Source: Pseudomonadota bacterium | Lineage (GTDB): Bacteria > Myxococcota_A > Polyangia > Fen-1088 | Reading direction: 5' to 3' | Length of the DNA stretch: 40,731 nucleotides | NCBI GenBank assembly: GCA_017881315.1 | Contig: JADGRB010000012.1 | Span: 1-40,731 of the forward strand | In this document: positions 1 to 9,991 of the stretch, in pieces | Numbering within the stretch: the stretch's first letter is position 1 | How the letters are laid out: each line of letters starts with the position of its first letter | Notes under the pieces: generated by a model | Told to the model about the DNA's origin: nothing | The model's input: the letters and a program-made list of their open reading frames with translations, nothing else | The model's database searches: none | Position numbers and translations under genes: made by a program

Positions 1-337
1 GTTCCGGAGGCGGTGAGCGGTGGGGGATGGAACGGGAACCCGTTCATTATGGTCGGCGCGGCAACATGACGCCTTCTATCTCACCGGCCGAGCTCGGCGA
101 TCGTGCGGTCAGTTGCCCACAGTCAGTGGAACATCGGGACTTCCAGGATGACGGGCCCAAAGTAGCAGCAGCGAGTCGGTGCACCTCACTCGCGTGGGCC
201 GGCCGCATCGGTCTCCTTGTGATGAAGGAAAACTGATCGTTGCGTCGCGGATCGTAGACCCGGCATCAGGTTTCTGAGGGTGGTGGCCCGGTCCGCGCGG
301 GGTCCGGCTTGGTCCGAGAGTTGCTGCACCGACAGGC
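1..337. other. Upstream region without a recognisable gene
   Basis: Short open frames exist on both strands, but none resembles a protein family or has convincing start signals. The only structured element is a sigma-54-like promoter at its right end. Isolated CGCA (204-207) and TGCG (241-244) half-sites occur but do not form the 13-bp palindrome seen elsewhere in the window. Confidence 0.5.
310..325 (+). promoter_or_regulatory. Putative sigma-54 promoter for the lipoprotein gene
   Basis: TGGTCCG-AGAG-TTGCT has GG at 311-312 and GC at 323-324, exactly ten bases apart. The predicted transcript start is near 336, only 2 nt before the first ATG (338) or 8 nt before the second (344). No paired palindrome is present upstream. 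Confidence 0.5.
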
Positions 338-982
338 ATGCGTATGCCTCCCTGGGTTGGCTCCGCGTTGGTCCTGTCGGTCTTGGCCAGCTCGGCCGCG
401 GGTTTCGGGTGCAGCTCGACGTCCGCTGGAAAGGACGGCGGCGGGGCTGCCGGCAATGGCTATGGCGGGAGCGCGGGCGGCGGCGCTGGCGGTGGCCACG
501 ACGGCGGATCGAGCGACGCGCGCTCGGCTCACGACGGCGCCGGAACCTCGAGCGGGCCTTGCTGGAGCGCGTCCGATTGCACCTCGGGTGCGTCCTGTAC
601 CATCCCCGGCCAGCAGGTTTGCGGCGGCGCCTGTATTGGCGTCATGCACCCCTGCTCAGTGGACACCGACTGCGCGAACAGCGACGCGGCGGCGCCTTCG
701 ATCTGCGATCCGGTGCCTTGCGCCTGCCCCGCGGGCAAAGGGTGCCAGCCCGGCTGCAGCGGCGATGGCGACTGCGGCCCCGGCACCAGCTGCGGCAGCG
801 ATCACCGCTGCGCCCCGCGAGCCTGCACGGCCGCCAGCGGATCATGCCCGAGCGATTTCACGTGTGCCTCCAATGGAGCTTGCGCGCGCAAGGGCTGCAC
901 GGCCGACACCGAGTGCTCGAACGCCTGCGTCGAGGGCGCCTGCTATGCCACGCCGGGCACCTGCCGGCTTCCGGTGCCTTGA
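338..982 (+). CDS. Cys-rich, Gly-rich putative lipoprotein
   Basis: A 214-aa secreted protein. The N-terminus is a short charged segment, a hydrophobic core and a lipobox ending AAGFGC with the acceptor Cys at about residue 25. A Gly/Ser/Asp-rich linker (about residues 30-70) follows. The rest carries many Cys residues in short disulfide-knot-like repeats of the C-x(3-6)-C type (for example ACTAASGSCPSDFTC). This architecture is common among surface lipoproteins of Myxococcota; the function is unknown. An ATG two codons downstream (344) is an alternative start. The gene is convergent with the adaptor gene that ends at 1022. Confidence 0.75.
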   Translation: MRMPPWVGSALVLSVLASSAAGFGCSSTSAGKDGGGAAGNGYGGSAGGGAGGGHDGGSSDARSAHDGAGTSSGPCWSASDCTSGASCTIPGQQVCGGACIGVMHPCSVDTDCANSDAAAPSICDPVPCACPAGKGCQPGCSGDGDCGPGTSCGSDHRCAPRACTAASGSCPSDFTCASNGACARKGCTADTECSNACVEGACYATPGTCRLPVP

Positions 983-1021
983 GCCACCGTCGCCAGACCA
1001 GCGCGACACGGGATGAGGATC

Positions 1022-2317
1022 CTATCGCGCCTCGACCCGCACGCCTTGCTTGACCCGATCTCCCGGATGGACCGCCACGGTGACGTCGGGCGACAGGCCG
1101 GACAGGATCTCGACCTCTGAATCGCCGCGGTGGCCGATCTCGACCGGCACCAAAGATGCCTTGCCGCCGTCGATCCGGAAGGCGGCCCAACCGTCACCGT
1201 GGCGGAACACGGCGCCCAGCGGTGCCTCGAGGACGTCGGGGGCTTGCCAAAGAACCAGCCGCGTCTCGACGCGGTAGCCATCTCCCAGCGCCGCCCATCG
1301 CGCCGGTGGATCGGTGAGCGCGACGACCACGTTCACGCGTTGCTCGTCGACGCCCAGCGCGGACGGCCGGGTGAATCCAGAAGGCTCCACCAAACGGACT
1401 CGGCCGGCCAGCGGACCGTCGCCGCCCCATCCCAGGATCCCGACCTCGGCACCTGATTTCACCTGGACCGCCTCGGTCGTCAGGAGATCCACGACCACCT
1501 CCAGCGCCGCCGGATCGCCGACTTCCACCAGAGGTGTACCCGCCGACACCACCCCTGCGCTCTTCTGAAATACGCGAAACACCCGGCCAGACACCGGAGC
1601 CAGCACGTCGAGGTGGCGATTGCCCGGGGCGCCGTCGCCTCGGCCGAGCGTGACCCGCGCCATCCGAACGTCTTCGGCGGCGACTTTTTCGGCGAAGAGC
1701 GTGGAGGCGTGCTCTTCGGTTCGCATGCGCGCTTCGAACTGGGCCTGCTCGAACGGTTGCCGGGCGATGGCTCCGCGATCGAGCAGCTTTCGGATGCGGG
1801 CCAGCTCTTGTTCGGCCAGGTCCTTGGCGGCTGCCGCGCGCGCCGCCTGCGATCGTGCTTGGCCGAGCGCCGAGACGGCCGCCCCCAGGCGAGCCTGGGC
1901 CTCGGCGCGCGTCCGCTGGTCGAGCAAAGGCGACAGCGCCGGCGCGATCTCGGCCAGCGTGTCCCCTTCTTTCACGTTGTCTCCGGGCTCGAGCATGAGG
2001 CGCGACAGGCGACCAGTGGCCGGTGCGGACACGACGTAGCGATCCTTGACGCGGGTCTTCCCGCTCTCCTCGACCGCGACGACGAGCGACCCGCGGGTGG
2101 TGCGCGCGACGTCGACCGGCACCGGTCGAGGGCGCAGCGCCAGGACGGCGCCAGCAGTCGCGGCCACCAGCACTGCCACCAGCAAACCCCGGCGGAGGCG
2201 TCGAGCGAACCCCCGGTGTCGATCCCGCGCCTGATGGCGCCCCGGTTCGGTATCGGCGCCCAGCAGACGCGCCGGCGGCCCGACCTGCGGTGCCGCAGCT
2301 GTTGCTTCGATTGTCAT
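1022..2317 (-). CDS. HlyD/MacA-type periplasmic adaptor of an ABC exporter
   Basis: A 431-aa membrane-fusion adaptor. After a cytoplasmic Arg-rich segment there is one transmembrane helix (LLVAVLVAATAGAVLAL). A biotinyl-lipoyl half (VSAPATGRLSRLMLEPGDNV), an Ala/Arg-rich coiled coil and the returning lipoyl half (VLAPVSGRVFRVF) follow, then beta-barrel and membrane-proximal domains. The ATG at 2317 is preferred because it lies 10 nt after the permease stop; the open frame extends upstream into the permease gene with no support. It is the last gene of the permease and ATPase set, so it most likely bridges that exporter to an outer-membrane channel. The substrate cannot be inferred. Confidence 0.85.
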   Translation of the reverse strand: MTIEATAAAPQVGPPARLLGADTEPGRHQARDRHRGFARRLRRGLLVAVLVAATAGAVLALRPRPVPVDVARTTRGSLVVAVEESGKTRVKDRYVVSAPATGRLSRLMLEPGDNVKEGDTLAEIAPALSPLLDQRTRAEAQARLGAAVSALGQARSQAARAAAAKDLAEQELARIRKLLDRGAIARQPFEQAQFEARMRTEEHASTLFAEKVAAEDVRMARVTLGRGDGAPGNRHLDVLAPVSGRVFRVFQKSAGVVSAGTPLVEVGDPAALEVVVDLLTTEAVQVKSGAEVGILGWGGDGPLAGRVRLVEPSGFTRPSALGVDEQRVNVVVALTDPPARWAALGDGYRVETRLVLWQAPDVLEAPLGAVFRHGDGWAAFRIDGGKASLVPVEIGHRGDSEVEILSGLSPDVTVAVHPGDRVKQGVRVEAR

Positions 2318-2327
2318 GTTTTCACCC

Positions 2328-4703
2328 TCACTCCCTGGTCTTGAGAACGCCGATGAGATCGAGGCGATCGAGGCTGCGACGGACCCACAGGGCGCTCGCC
2401 GCGGCGGCCAGCAGCGCAACCAGCGCGGCCAGCAAGTAGGTCCGGCTCTCGATCAACACCTGGAATCGAAAGGTTTCCTGATCGACGGCGCGGGTGAAGA
2501 ACAGCTCGGCCCAGCCCCGCCCCAGGAACAGGCCGACGGGGATGGCCAGCACCACCTCGATGGCCAGTCCGGCGATCAAGATCGAGGAGATCTCCGCCCG
2601 CGACAGGCCGAGGACGCGTAAGGTCGCCAGCTCGCGGCTCCGCGTCGCCAGCGCGATCCGCGCGTTGTTGTAGACGACCCCGAAGATCACACAGGCCGCC
2701 AGGGTGATTGAAACGAGGGTCCAGATGTCCATCGCGGCGCCGTTCATGTCGCGCAGCCGCTGGACGTCGGCCGCGACGTCGGAGACGTCGATGACCCGTG
2801 GGGATCGACGGAGCTGATCCTCCACCGAGGTGCGCAGCGACGGGTCGACCCTGAGCAGGGCGGACGAGACGGCGCCCAGATCGCCCTCCAGCGAGGATAC
2901 GACCCCCGTGCGGGCATAGACCTGCAGTCCGACCGATTCGTCGACGAACCCCGCGACGACCGGGCGCACCAGGCGGCGATCGCCTTCCAGGACCTCGATT
3001 TCCAGGCGATCGCCGACCGCGAGTCCCAGGATCTTGCCGAGAGCGGTCGTGACCAGCACGCCGTCATCGGGGATCGGCACCTCGTGGCCCGCGCGCGCGA
3101 CCAGGCGCCGGAGCGTGGCCTGGGACGGGAGGCCCATCAGGACCGAATCGCGCATACGGTGCTCGTGGCGAACCCGGATCGGGACGGCGCGGATTCCTTC
3201 GGCCGTGATGACACCGGGCATGCTCGCGAGCTGAGTGACGACCCGGGGATCTGCGGGTCGCGCAAAGGCGACCGCGAGATCCTGGCGTTGCTCGCGGCGG
3301 AACATCGCCTCGAGATAGTTGTTCAAGGAATCGACGCCGAAATGGCCCAGAATGATGAGCGCGACCGCGCCCCCGATCCCGAACGAGGAGAGCGCCGTTC
3401 GAAGTGGCCGCCGCTCGACCTCGCGCAACACCATCATGCCGCTGGCGCCGGCGATCGGGCCGAGCCCCAACCGCGCCGCCAATCCCCGCCGGTAGCGGGC
3501 CGGCGTCGGCGGTCGCATCGCCTCGGCCGGGGGGAGCTTGGCGGCGGAGCGAACCGCGAAGAGGGCGCCCAGAACGGCCGCCGCGGTGCTGATCAGGACG
3601 GCGGACATGACCAGGCCGGGTGTCAGACGGAATACCAGGTCGGGAAAGCGGAAGATCCCCTCGTAGAGACGGAGCACGATCCGCCCCAGCCACCAGCCAC
3701 CAGCGACGCCGAGGAGAGCCCCGGGCACCATGACGACCGCGACCAGCCCCAGGTAGTGGCGCGCGATCTCGCCGTTGGTGTAGCCGACGGCCTTGAGCGT
3801 GGCGATCTCGGTTCGCTGAAGCGTGATGAGGCGGGCCAGGACCATGTTGATGAGGAACGCCGCCACCCCGAGGAAGACGAGCGGGACCATCCCGGCCAGC
3901 GCGCCCAGCTGGCTCAGCTCGCCGGTCAGGATTCGGTTCGACGTCTGGTTCTTCCGCCCGATGGCCCCGAGGCCGCCGTAGGGCGAGAGGATCCGATCCA
4001 CCGCCGCCAGCGTGCCGGCCTCTGAGGCACCAGGCTGTAGCCTCAAGGAGAGATCGTTGAAGGCGCCCCCGAGCTGAAACGCCGAGGCGACGACCGTGCG
4101 GTCCATCCAGAGCACGGCGTATCGTTTCGGATCGTCGGCCAGCGCACCCGGGCGAATCGCGTAGACGAACTCGGGCGATTGCGCGATCCCGACGACGCGG
4201 AGGTTGCGAAGCGTGCCATTGATGACGACCGGCAACCGGTGGCCGGGGCCAAAGCCGTGCGCGCGTGCGAACGATCCGAGCACCACGACCTCCTCGTCGT
4301 GGCCGGGTTCGGGAAGCCGTCCGCTCTCCAGGTGCAGCGCGTTCGTGGCCGGCTCCCCGTGGGCGGGCAGCGAGATGACCTGACCGTACGCCGCGCGGTC
4401 GAGCCCTTCGATGGGCAAGGATACTTCCTTGGCGACCCGCGTCTGCACCAGCGCCACCCCGGGCAGCGCCTCGATGCGTCGGGCCGTCGATTCAGGTGCC
4501 CGCTCCAGGCGGGCGAAGACCTCGGCGAAGCGGGTGCGATCGTAATACGTCTCGCGCGACCACTCGAGCGAGCTGTAGGTCCCGCGCAGCGCGATGAAGC
4601 AGGTGATTCCGCTCGCCAGCACCAGCGCGATCGTCGCGATCTGACCCTTGAGGTGCGTCACCTCCCGCAACAGCTTGCGGTCGAGCGCCGGAAGCCAGGT
4701 CAT
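2328..4703 (-). CDS. ABC transporter permease with two FtsX-like domains
   Basis: A 791-aa integral membrane protein. A first helix near residues 20-40 ([17 protein letters not shown]) is followed by a large periplasmic domain. A three-helix FtsX block lies around residues 270-390 (includes [22 protein letters not shown]). A second anchor and periplasmic domain come next, and a final FtsX block ends in [16 protein letters not shown]. The duplicated layout and length fit YknZ/LolCE/MacB-superfamily exporters that act on envelope substrates. The ATPase is 10 nt upstream and the adaptor 10 nt downstream, so the three form a complete inner-membrane exporter. The family is clear; the substrate is not. 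Confidence 0.88.
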   Translation of the reverse strand: MTWLPALDRKLLREVTHLKGQIATIALVLASGITCFIALRGTYSSLEWSRETYYDRTRFAEVFARLERAPESTARRIEALPGVALVQTRVAKEVSLPIEGLDRAAYGQVISLPAHGEPATNALHLESGRLPEPGHDEEVVVLGSFARAHGFGPGHRLPVVINGTLRNLRVVGIAQSPEFVYAIRPGALADDPKRYAVLWMDRTVVASAFQLGGAFNDLSLRLQPGASEAGTLAAVDRILSPYGGLGAIGRKNQTSNRILTGELSQLGALAGMVPLVFLGVAAFLINMVLARLITLQRTEIATLKAVGYTNGEIARHYLGLVAVVMVPGALLGVAGGWWLGRIVLRLYEGIFRFPDLVFRLTPGLVMSAVLISTAAAVLGALFAVRSAAKLPPAEAMRPPTPARYRRGLAARLGLGPIAGASGMMVLREVERRPLRTALSSFGIGGAVALIILGHFGVDSLNNYLEAMFRREQRQDLAVAFARPADPRVVTQLASMPGVITAEGIRAVPIRVRHEHRMRDSVLMGLPSQATLRRLVARAGHEVPIPDDGVLVTTALGKILGLAVGDRLEIEVLEGDRRLVRPVVAGFVDESVGLQVYARTGVVSSLEGDLGAVSSALLRVDPSLRTSVEDQLRRSPRVIDVSDVAADVQRLRDMNGAAMDIWTLVSITLAACVIFGVVYNNARIALATRSRELATLRVLGLSRAEISSILIAGLAIEVVLAIPVGLFLGRGWAELFFTRAVDQETFRFQVLIESRTYLLAALVALLAAAASALWVRRSLDRLDLIGVLKTRE

Positions 4704-4713
4704 GCTCGCCGCC

Positions 4714-5466
4714 TCACCAGCGCAGCTCGCTCGGGCGCGCGCGTCGCTCCACGATCCGCTCGTCGAGGACCCGCCCGTCGGCGAGCGTGACCACGCGATC
4801 CGCGATCTCGGCGATCGGCGCGTTGTGGGTGATGAGAGCGGTGGCGGTGCCGAGCTCCCGGTTGATGCGTTCGATGAGCTCGAGCACCAGGATGCCGGTG
4901 CGAAAATCGAGCGCGCCGGTCGGCTCGTCGCAGAGCAGGATGGGCGGCCGCTTGGCCACGGCGCGGGCGATCGCTACCCGTTGCTGCTCGCCCCCCGACA
5001 GCTGGGCCGGGAAGTGATCGAGCCGGTCGCCGAGCCCGACCAGCGCCAGCGCCTCCTCCGGCTCCAGCGGATCGTCGGCGATGTCCGTCACGAGCGCGAC
5101 GTTCTCGCGCGCCGTGAGGCTGGGGATGAGGTTGTAGAACTGAAAGACGAACCCGACGCTGTGCCGGCGGTACTGCGTCAGCTCGTCCTCGTCGGCCGCG
5201 GTGAGGTCGCGGCCTTCGAAGAAGACCTGACCCGACGAGGCGACGTCCAGACCACCCAGGATGTTGAGCAGGGTCGACTTGCCACTGCCGGAGACGCCCA
5301 GCAGCACCAAGAGCTCGCCCGCGCGCAGGGTGAAGTCCACGCCGTCCAGGGCGTGAACGTCGACCTCGCCCATCCGGTAGACCTTGCGAAGGTCGTGGCA
5401 GGCGAGGATCGGGCGAGCGGCCTGGGGTTGCCGGTCGGGTTCTTGGAGCGGAAGCGCTTGTCGCAT
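4714..5466 (-). CDS. ABC transporter ATP-binding protein (LolD/MacB type)
   Basis: A 250-aa nucleotide-binding subunit with all catalytic motifs intact: Walker [11 protein letters not shown]-loop ([18 protein letters not shown]), signature [14 protein letters not shown], Walker [13 protein letters not shown] and switch His in LITHNAP. The Q-loop sequence and D-loop (GALD) are typical of the LolD/MacB/FtsE group, which powers FtsX-type permeases such as the one encoded immediately downstream. The start lies 12 nt after the stop of the flavoprotein/ferredoxin gene, which suggests the exporter is co-transcribed with the PFOR genes. Confidence 0.93.
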   Translation of the reverse strand: MRQALPLQEPDRQPQAARPILACHDLRKVYRMGEVDVHALDGVDFTLRAGELLVLLGVSGSGKSTLLNILGGLDVASSGQVFFEGRDLTAADEDELTQYRRHSVGFVFQFYNLIPSLTARENVALVTDIADDPLEPEEALALVGLGDRLDHFPAQLSGGEQQRVAIARAVAKRPPILLCDEPTGALDFRTGILVLELIERINRELGTATALITHNAPIAEIADRVVTLADGRVLDERIVERRARPSELRW

Positions 5467-5478
5467 GGGAACCCGAAA

Positions 5479-7131
5479 CTAGACGTCCTCGGGCACCATT
5501 TGGATGGCGCCGCAGGGGCACTCCTTCGCGCACAGCCCGCAACCCTTACAGAAGTCCAGGTCGACCCGGTAGCGTTCTCCTGGACCGAGCTTGATGACGG
5601 CGTTGTCGGGGCAGACCCCGTAGCAGTTGTCGCACCCGAAGCAGTTGCCGCAGGAGAGGCATCGGCGAGCTTCGAAAGCCGCGCTGGCCTCGTCCAGCCC
5701 ACCGTGCACCTCGTCGAATCCGGCGGTTCGGCGGGCGCGTGCCAGCATCGGCGCGACCGTCTTTGGCGCGTCGCCGTAGTACCAGGGGTTGATGCGTTCG
5801 AAGGTGGCGGGGGCGTGCTTCGTCCCGTCCGCGACGTCGGCGCCGCGTAAATAGGCGTCGATGTGCCGTGCCGCCTTCTTGCCGTGGCCGACCGCCACCG
5901 TCACGGAGCGCTCCCCCGGAACCAGGTCGCCGCCGGCGAAGATTCCAGGGTGGCCAGTCATGAGTGCGCCATCGACGTCGACCGTGCCGTCGCTCTCACA
6001 CTTCGCGCCCGGGACGCGCGCGAACAGGGTCGGATCGACGGACTGACCGAGCGCCAGGATCAGCGTGTCGACGGGGAGCTCCTCGAATTCGCCGGTCGGG
6101 CGCGGACGCCGCTCGGCATCGAGCGCCATCTTCTCCACGACGATCCGATCGGGTCCGGCGAAGCGGCGCACTTCGCGGAGCCAGCGAACCGTCACCCCTT
6201 CGTCGAGCGCTTCGATCACCTCTTCCTCGTGCGCCGGCATTTCGGCCCACGAGCGGCGGTAGAGAATCATGGCGTCGTCGGCCCCGAGCCTCCGCGCCAC
6301 GCGGGCAGCGTCGATCGCGGTGTTCCCCCCGCCCACCACCGCAACCCGCCGTCCCAGCTGTATCGGGCCGCTCCCGGACGCTGCCTGAGCCAGCAGCGTG
6401 ACGGCATCGATGATGCGCGCGGCGTCGGGGGCGGGCATTTCGATCCGGCGCCCGATCTGCGCGCCCACCGCCACGAAGCAGGCGTCGAAACCATCTTGCG
6501 CCATGGTCTTGGGGATGTCGTCGACCTTCTCGGAGAGTCTCAAGGTGACGCCGAGCGCGATGATGCGGGCGATCTCGGCATCCAGCACCTCGCGCGGAAG
6601 CCGGTATTTCGGGATCCCGTAGCGCATCATCCCGCCCGCGGCCGGCGCCGCTTCGCGGATCTCGACAGCGTGGCCCAGGCGGCGCAGGTGATAAGCGGCG
6701 GCCAGACCGCTCGGACCCGCGCCTACCACCAGGACCCGCTTGCCGACCGCGTCGCCGACCGGCGGCGCGGGAAGCGCCCAGCCCTTGCTCACCGCGAGAT
6801 CTCCGAGGAACCGTTCGACCGAGTGGATCCCGACCGCTTCGTCCAGCTGGGCGCGGTTACACGCGCCTTCACACGGGTGGTAGCAGACTCGGCCCATGAT
6901 GGCGGGGAAGGGGTTGTGGACCACCAGACGCTCCCAGGCGCCGCGGTAATCGCCCTCCTCCGCGCGGTAAAGCCAGCCCTGGATGTCTTCGCCCGCGGGA
7001 CAGGCGGCATTGCAGGGGGGGAGACGATCCACGTAGACCGGGCGTTCGGTGCGCCACGAGCCGGTGTGGTTCACCTTGCTCGATCCCGCGTCCAGGGTCA
7101 CCGCGCTGTCGGATGGTTCGTGGGCCTTCAT
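5479..7131 (-). CDS. GltD-like flavoprotein fused to a 2[4Fe-4S] ferredoxin (PFOR electron-transfer subunit)
   Basis: A 550-aa protein. The N-terminal iron-sulfur domain has Cys40/44 ([15 protein letters not shown]) and Cys83/87/91. Two Rossmann folds follow: [13 protein letters not shown] for FAD near residue 137, and GGGNTAID for NAD(P)H. The C-terminus is ferredoxin-like, with a dense Cys cluster ([18 protein letters not shown]) and [16 protein letters not shown]. It resembles the small subunit of glutamate synthase and related NADPH:acceptor oxidoreductases. Here it sits where a PorD ferredoxin would be and probably passes electrons between the oxidoreductase, ferredoxin and NAD(P)H. The ATG at 7131 overlaps the porB stop in ATGA and begins just before the conserved domain. 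Confidence 0.85.
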   Translation of the reverse strand: MKAHEPSDSAVTLDAGSSKVNHTGSWRTERPVYVDRLPPCNAACPAGEDIQGWLYRAEEGDYRGAWERLVVHNPFPAIMGRVCYHPCEGACNRAQLDEAVGIHSVERFLGDLAVSKGWALPAPPVGDAVGKRVLVVGAGPSGLAAAYHLRRLGHAVEIREAAPAAGGMMRYGIPKYRLPREVLDAEIARIIALGVTLRLSEKVDDIPKTMAQDGFDACFVAVGAQIGRRIEMPAPDAARIIDAVTLLAQAASGSGPIQLGRRVAVVGGGNTAIDAARVARRLGADDAMILYRRSWAEMPAHEEEVIEALDEGVTVRWLREVRRFAGPDRIVVEKMALDAERRPRPTGEFEELPVDTLILALGQSVDPTLFARVPGAKCESDGTVDVDGALMTGHPGIFAGGDLVPGERSVTVAVGHGKKAARHIDAYLRGADVADGTKHAPATFERINPWYYGDAPKTVAPMLARARRTAGFDEVHGGLDEASAAFEARRCLSCGNCFGCDNCYGVCPDNAVIKLGPGERYRVDLDFCKGCGLCAKECPCGAIQMVPEDV

Positions 7132-8150
7132 GATCTGGTCTCCTCGGCGGCTAGCCCGAAGCGCTCGATATTCGCGTCGGCAATCCCCTGCAAGCGCGCC
7201 AGGCGCGCCCGACTGGCCTCCGACCCATCGAAGAGGTGCGCGAAGCGTCGCTGAAGGCGCAGGCACGCGTCGACGGGGACGCGCCGGCGGATTTGGGTGC
7301 GCCCCGTGATTGCGCCGGCCTGCCATTCGAAGAGCGGGAACAGTCCCGATTCGACCGCCAGACGCGCGACCTGGATGGTCTCGTCCCCGGCGTGGCCCCA
7401 GCCGAGTGGGCAGGGCACGTCGACGTGGACGTAGCGGGCGCCGCGCATCGGGATCGCGCGCAAGATCTTGGCTTCGAGGTCGTGCAGATCGGCGACGCTG
7501 GCGGTCGCCACGTACGGGATGCCGTGGGCCATGGCGAGCGCGGGCAGGTTCTTTCCCTGGCCGAAGGTATTGCCGGGCTCAGCCCCGAGCGCGGGCGTGG
7601 TGGCGGTTCGCGCCGTGGGGGGCGTCGCGCTCGAGCGCTGCACGCCCGTGTTCATATACCCCTGGTTGTCGTAGCAGACGTAGAGGACGTCGTCGTTGCG
7701 CTCGAACATCCCCGACAGCGGCCCGAACCCGATATCTGCGGTGCCGCCGTCTCCTCCTTGCGCGAGCACGCGGATGTCTTGCTTGCCCTTGACGGCCAGC
7801 GCCGCCGCCACCCCCGCCGCCACCGGCGCGGCGTTGCCGAACACGGAGTGCATCCAGGGAACCTGCCAAGCACTTTCTGGCGAGGCCGTCGTGAAGACCT
7901 CCAGGCAACCGGTGGCGTTCACCGTGACGAGACGGCCGCCGGTCGCCCGCATGGCGGCGTCGAGCACGTAGCGCGCGCCGAGCGCCTGGCCGCACCCTTG
8001 GCAGGCGCGGTGCCCGCTGGTGAGCGCGTTCGGACGATCGGGCGCCGCCTGGACGGTTCGAAGCGCGGGATCGATGAGTCGGTTTCCGACGGTAAACGTG
8101 CCGGTCTGGTAGAAGCGCACGCGGGCCGCACCGTTTTCGAGATCGCTCAT
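7128..8150 (-). CDS. porB: Pyruvate/2-oxoacid:ferredoxin oxidoreductase beta subunit
   Basis: A 340-aa thiamine-diphosphate subunit that carries the catalytic site for CoA-dependent oxidative decarboxylation of pyruvate. Visible signatures are the Cys pair in GHRACQGCGQALGARYV, a further Cys in NATGCLEVF, and the ThDP/Mg motif beginning GGDGGTADIG and ending in YDNQGYMNTG. A late Cys occurs in DVPCPLGWGHAGDET. The gene overlaps porA by 4 nt upstream (ATGA) and the flavoprotein gene by 4 nt downstream, indicating translational coupling. The substrate is most likely pyruvate, but other 2-oxoacids cannot be excluded by eye. Confidence 0.93.
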   Translation of the reverse strand: MSDLENGAARVRFYQTGTFTVGNRLIDPALRTVQAAPDRPNALTSGHRACQGCGQALGARYVLDAAMRATGGRLVTVNATGCLEVFTTASPESAWQVPWMHSVFGNAAPVAAGVAAALAVKGKQDIRVLAQGGDGGTADIGFGPLSGMFERNDDVLYVCYDNQGYMNTGVQRSSATPPTARTATTPALGAEPGNTFGQGKNLPALAMAHGIPYVATASVADLHDLEAKILRAIPMRGARYVHVDVPCPLGWGHAGDETIQVARLAVESGLFPLFEWQAGAITGRTQIRRRVPVDACLRLQRRFAHLFDGSEASRARLARLQGIADANIERFGLAAEETRS

Positions 8151-9328
8151 GAGATCCTTTCGAGACCGCCATCGGCCAGACGTCGGTCGAGATCGAGGAA
8201 GTGCAGTGGCTCGACCGCGCCTCGAGTGGCTTGCTCGAGGAGCCGCTCGAGCACCGGCCGGGTGATCGCCCGCCCACCGAGACCCGCGATGACGGCACGG
8301 ACTTGCTGGTTCTGATCGGGTAGAGCTGCCCGAACGTCCGTCGCCAGCACGCCGCCACTGCTGGGCGCCAGGTTGCGATCGATGACCAGCACCTGCCGGG
8401 CGCTCTCGAGCGCGGTCCTCACGGCGTCGGCGGGAAACGGGCGGAAGGTGCAGATCCCGAGCGCGCCCACCCGGCGTCCCGCCGCGCGCCAGGCGTCGAC
8501 CACATCTTGAATCGTGCCGTTCACCGACCCGAGCGCCACCAGCACGATTTCGGCGTCGCCGAGACGATAGCCGTGGACCAGCCCCCCGGACCCGCGTCCG
8601 AACCGCTCCTGGAACTCCGCGGCCAGCTGCGGAACGAGCTCCAGGGCGCTCGAGAGCTTACGATGGGCGAGGTAGCGAACCTCGGTGAAAGCCTCCGGGC
8701 CGACCAGCGCACCGATGGTCATCGGCGCATCGGGATCGAGAACCTGGACCGGCTTGAAAGCCGGCAGGAAGGCATCCACCTCGGCTTGCGAGGGGAGGTC
8801 GACGCGCTCGACGGCGTGGGTAAGCACGAATCCGTCCACGCACACCATCACCGGCAGGGAGAGGGTCTCCGCGATCCGGAAGGCTTGCACGTGAAGATCG
8901 ACGGCTTCCTGATTGTCCGCGGCAAAGAGCTGAATCCAACCGGCGTCGCGCAAGGCCATCGCGTCCGAGTGATCGTTCCAGATGTTGATCGGGGCGCCGA
9001 TCGCCCGGTTGGCGAGGGTCATCACGATCGGCAACCCCAGACCGGCCGCGTTGTAGACCACTTCGGCCATGTAGAGCAGACCCTGGCTGGCGGTCGCGGT
9101 GTAGGCACGCGCGCCGGCCACCGACGCGCCCACCGCCACACTCAACGCCGAGAATTCGGAATCGACGTTCATGAACGCGCAGGGCGCCAGCTCTCCGGTC
9201 CGCACCATTTCGCCGAGCGCCTCCACGATGTGGGTCTGCGGTGTGATCGGGTAGGCACAGATCACCTCGGGACGGCAGAGGGCGACCGTCTCGGCGATGG
9301 CCCGCGACCCTTCGATTTGCTTCAGCAT
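8147..9328 (-). CDS. porA: Pyruvate/2-oxoacid:ferredoxin oxidoreductase alpha subunit
   Basis: A 393-aa subunit with the domain that contacts the ThDP pyrimidine ring (AYPITPQTHIVEALGEMV, then NVDSEFSALSVAVGASVAGARAYTATASQG split over residues 20-75) and a transketolase-C-like C-terminal half. The ATG at 9328 is chosen because GGAGG lies 5 nt upstream and the conserved sequence (MLKQIEGSRAIAE) starts there. It overlaps the porG stop by 7 nt. Its length matches PorA of four-subunit archaeal-type enzymes rather than the fused bacterial Nifj type. Confidence 0.93.
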   Translation of the reverse strand: MLKQIEGSRAIAETVALCRPEVICAYPITPQTHIVEALGEMVRTGELAPCAFMNVDSEFSALSVAVGASVAGARAYTATASQGLLYMAEVVYNAAGLGLPIVMTLANRAIGAPINIWNDHSDAMALRDAGWIQLFAADNQEAVDLHVQAFRIAETLSLPVMVCVDGFVLTHAVERVDLPSQAEVDAFLPAFKPVQVLDPDAPMTIGALVGPEAFTEVRYLAHRKLSSALELVPQLAAEFQERFGRGSGGLVHGYRLGDAEIVLVALGSVNGTIQDVVDAWRAAGRRVGALGICTFRPFPADAVRTALESARQVLVIDRNLAPSSGGVLATDVRAALPDQNQQVRAVIAGLGGRAITRPVLERLLEQATRGAVEPLHFLDLDRRLADGGLERIS

Positions 9329-9933
9329 GTTGCCTCCACGGTGCTCGCCGGTCGATTCGTGTCGCTTCCCATCCAAGCGAACGCTTCGGCCGCCGCCGCA
9401 GCGTTCGCCTCGCCGACCGATCCGGAGAAACGGTCTCGGATCGCATCCAGCAGCGGTGCCAATGCAGTGGCACCCGTCAGGGCGGCCAGCGCCCCCAGCA
9501 TCGCAGTATTGGGAAGCGGCCTGCCGAGATGTCGTCGCGCGATCTCCGTCGCCGGGACCGTCCGCAGGGTGATCCCAGGCAGGCGCGCCAGCATGGGTGC
9601 CAGTCCCAGCGCTTGAGGGCCGCGCTGGGAATTCACCAGCGCGAACCCGTTCGGCAATAGCCCCTCGAACACGTTCAAGGCGTGCAGGAGCGTTGGATCC
9701 TGCACCATCACGACATCGGGCGCCGTGATGGGTTCATGGGAGCGAATGGGTCGATCGTCGATTCGGCAGAACGCGACGACCGGCGCCCCCGTTCGTTCGG
9801 AGCCGAAGCTGGGGAATGCCTGCGCGTACCTGCCGCCGTGGTAGGCCGCCACGGAGAGAAGCTCTGCCGCCGTGACCACGCCTTGGCCGCCGCGGCCGTG
9901 GATACGAATGGCGAAAGGTCTCGTCGTTGTCAT
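9322..9933 (-). CDS. porG: Pyruvate/2-oxoacid:ferredoxin oxidoreductase gamma subunit
   Basis: A 203-aa subunit with the classic PorG start IRIHGRGGQGVVTAAELL and the motif AQAFPSFGSERTGAPV. It helps bind CoA and completes the PorGABD complex that converts pyruvate plus CoA to acetyl-CoA, CO2 and reduced ferredoxin in the cytoplasm. The ATG at 9933 has GGAAGG upstream and agrees with the family N-terminus. It is the first gene of an eight-cistron operon ending at 1022, and a sigma-54-like promoter at 9992-10007 starts transcription about 48 nt upstream. The oxygen-sensitive enzyme suggests use at low oxygen. Confidence 0.92.
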   Translation of the reverse strand: MTTTRPFAIRIHGRGGQGVVTAAELLSVAAYHGGRYAQAFPSFGSERTGAPVVAFCRIDDRPIRSHEPITAPDVVMVQDPTLLHALNVFEGLLPNGFALVNSQRGPQALGLAPMLARLPGITLRTVPATEIARRHLGRPLPNTAMLGALAALTGATALAPLLDAIRDRFSGSVGEANAAAAAEAFAWMGSDTNRPASTVEATC

Positions 9934-9951
9934 GGTCACCCTTCCTCGATC

Positions 9952-9966
9952 CGAGCGCGGCGCTCG
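9952..9966 (-). other. Short hairpin in the porG leader
   Basis: CGAGCG (9952-9957) and CGCTCG (9961-9966) form a perfect 6-bp stem with a 3-nt loop in the predicted 48-nt leader, a few bases upstream of the GGAAGG ribosome-binding site. It could tune translation; no known riboswitch is recognised. Confidence 0.35.
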
Positions 9967-9991
9967 CCGTCTCTCCCGTTTCTCGAGACTC

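Noticed and set aside
204-244. CGCA and TGCG half-sites upstream of the lipoprotein gene
   Set aside because: They do not form the 13-bp palindrome, and the implied spacing (28 bp) differs from the 30-31 bp seen elsewhere.
280-1053. Long overlapping frames across the Cys-rich lipoprotein
   Set aside because: They are Arg/Ala/Pro-rich translations in other frames. Only the 338-982 frame has a signal peptide, lipobox and regular Cys pattern.
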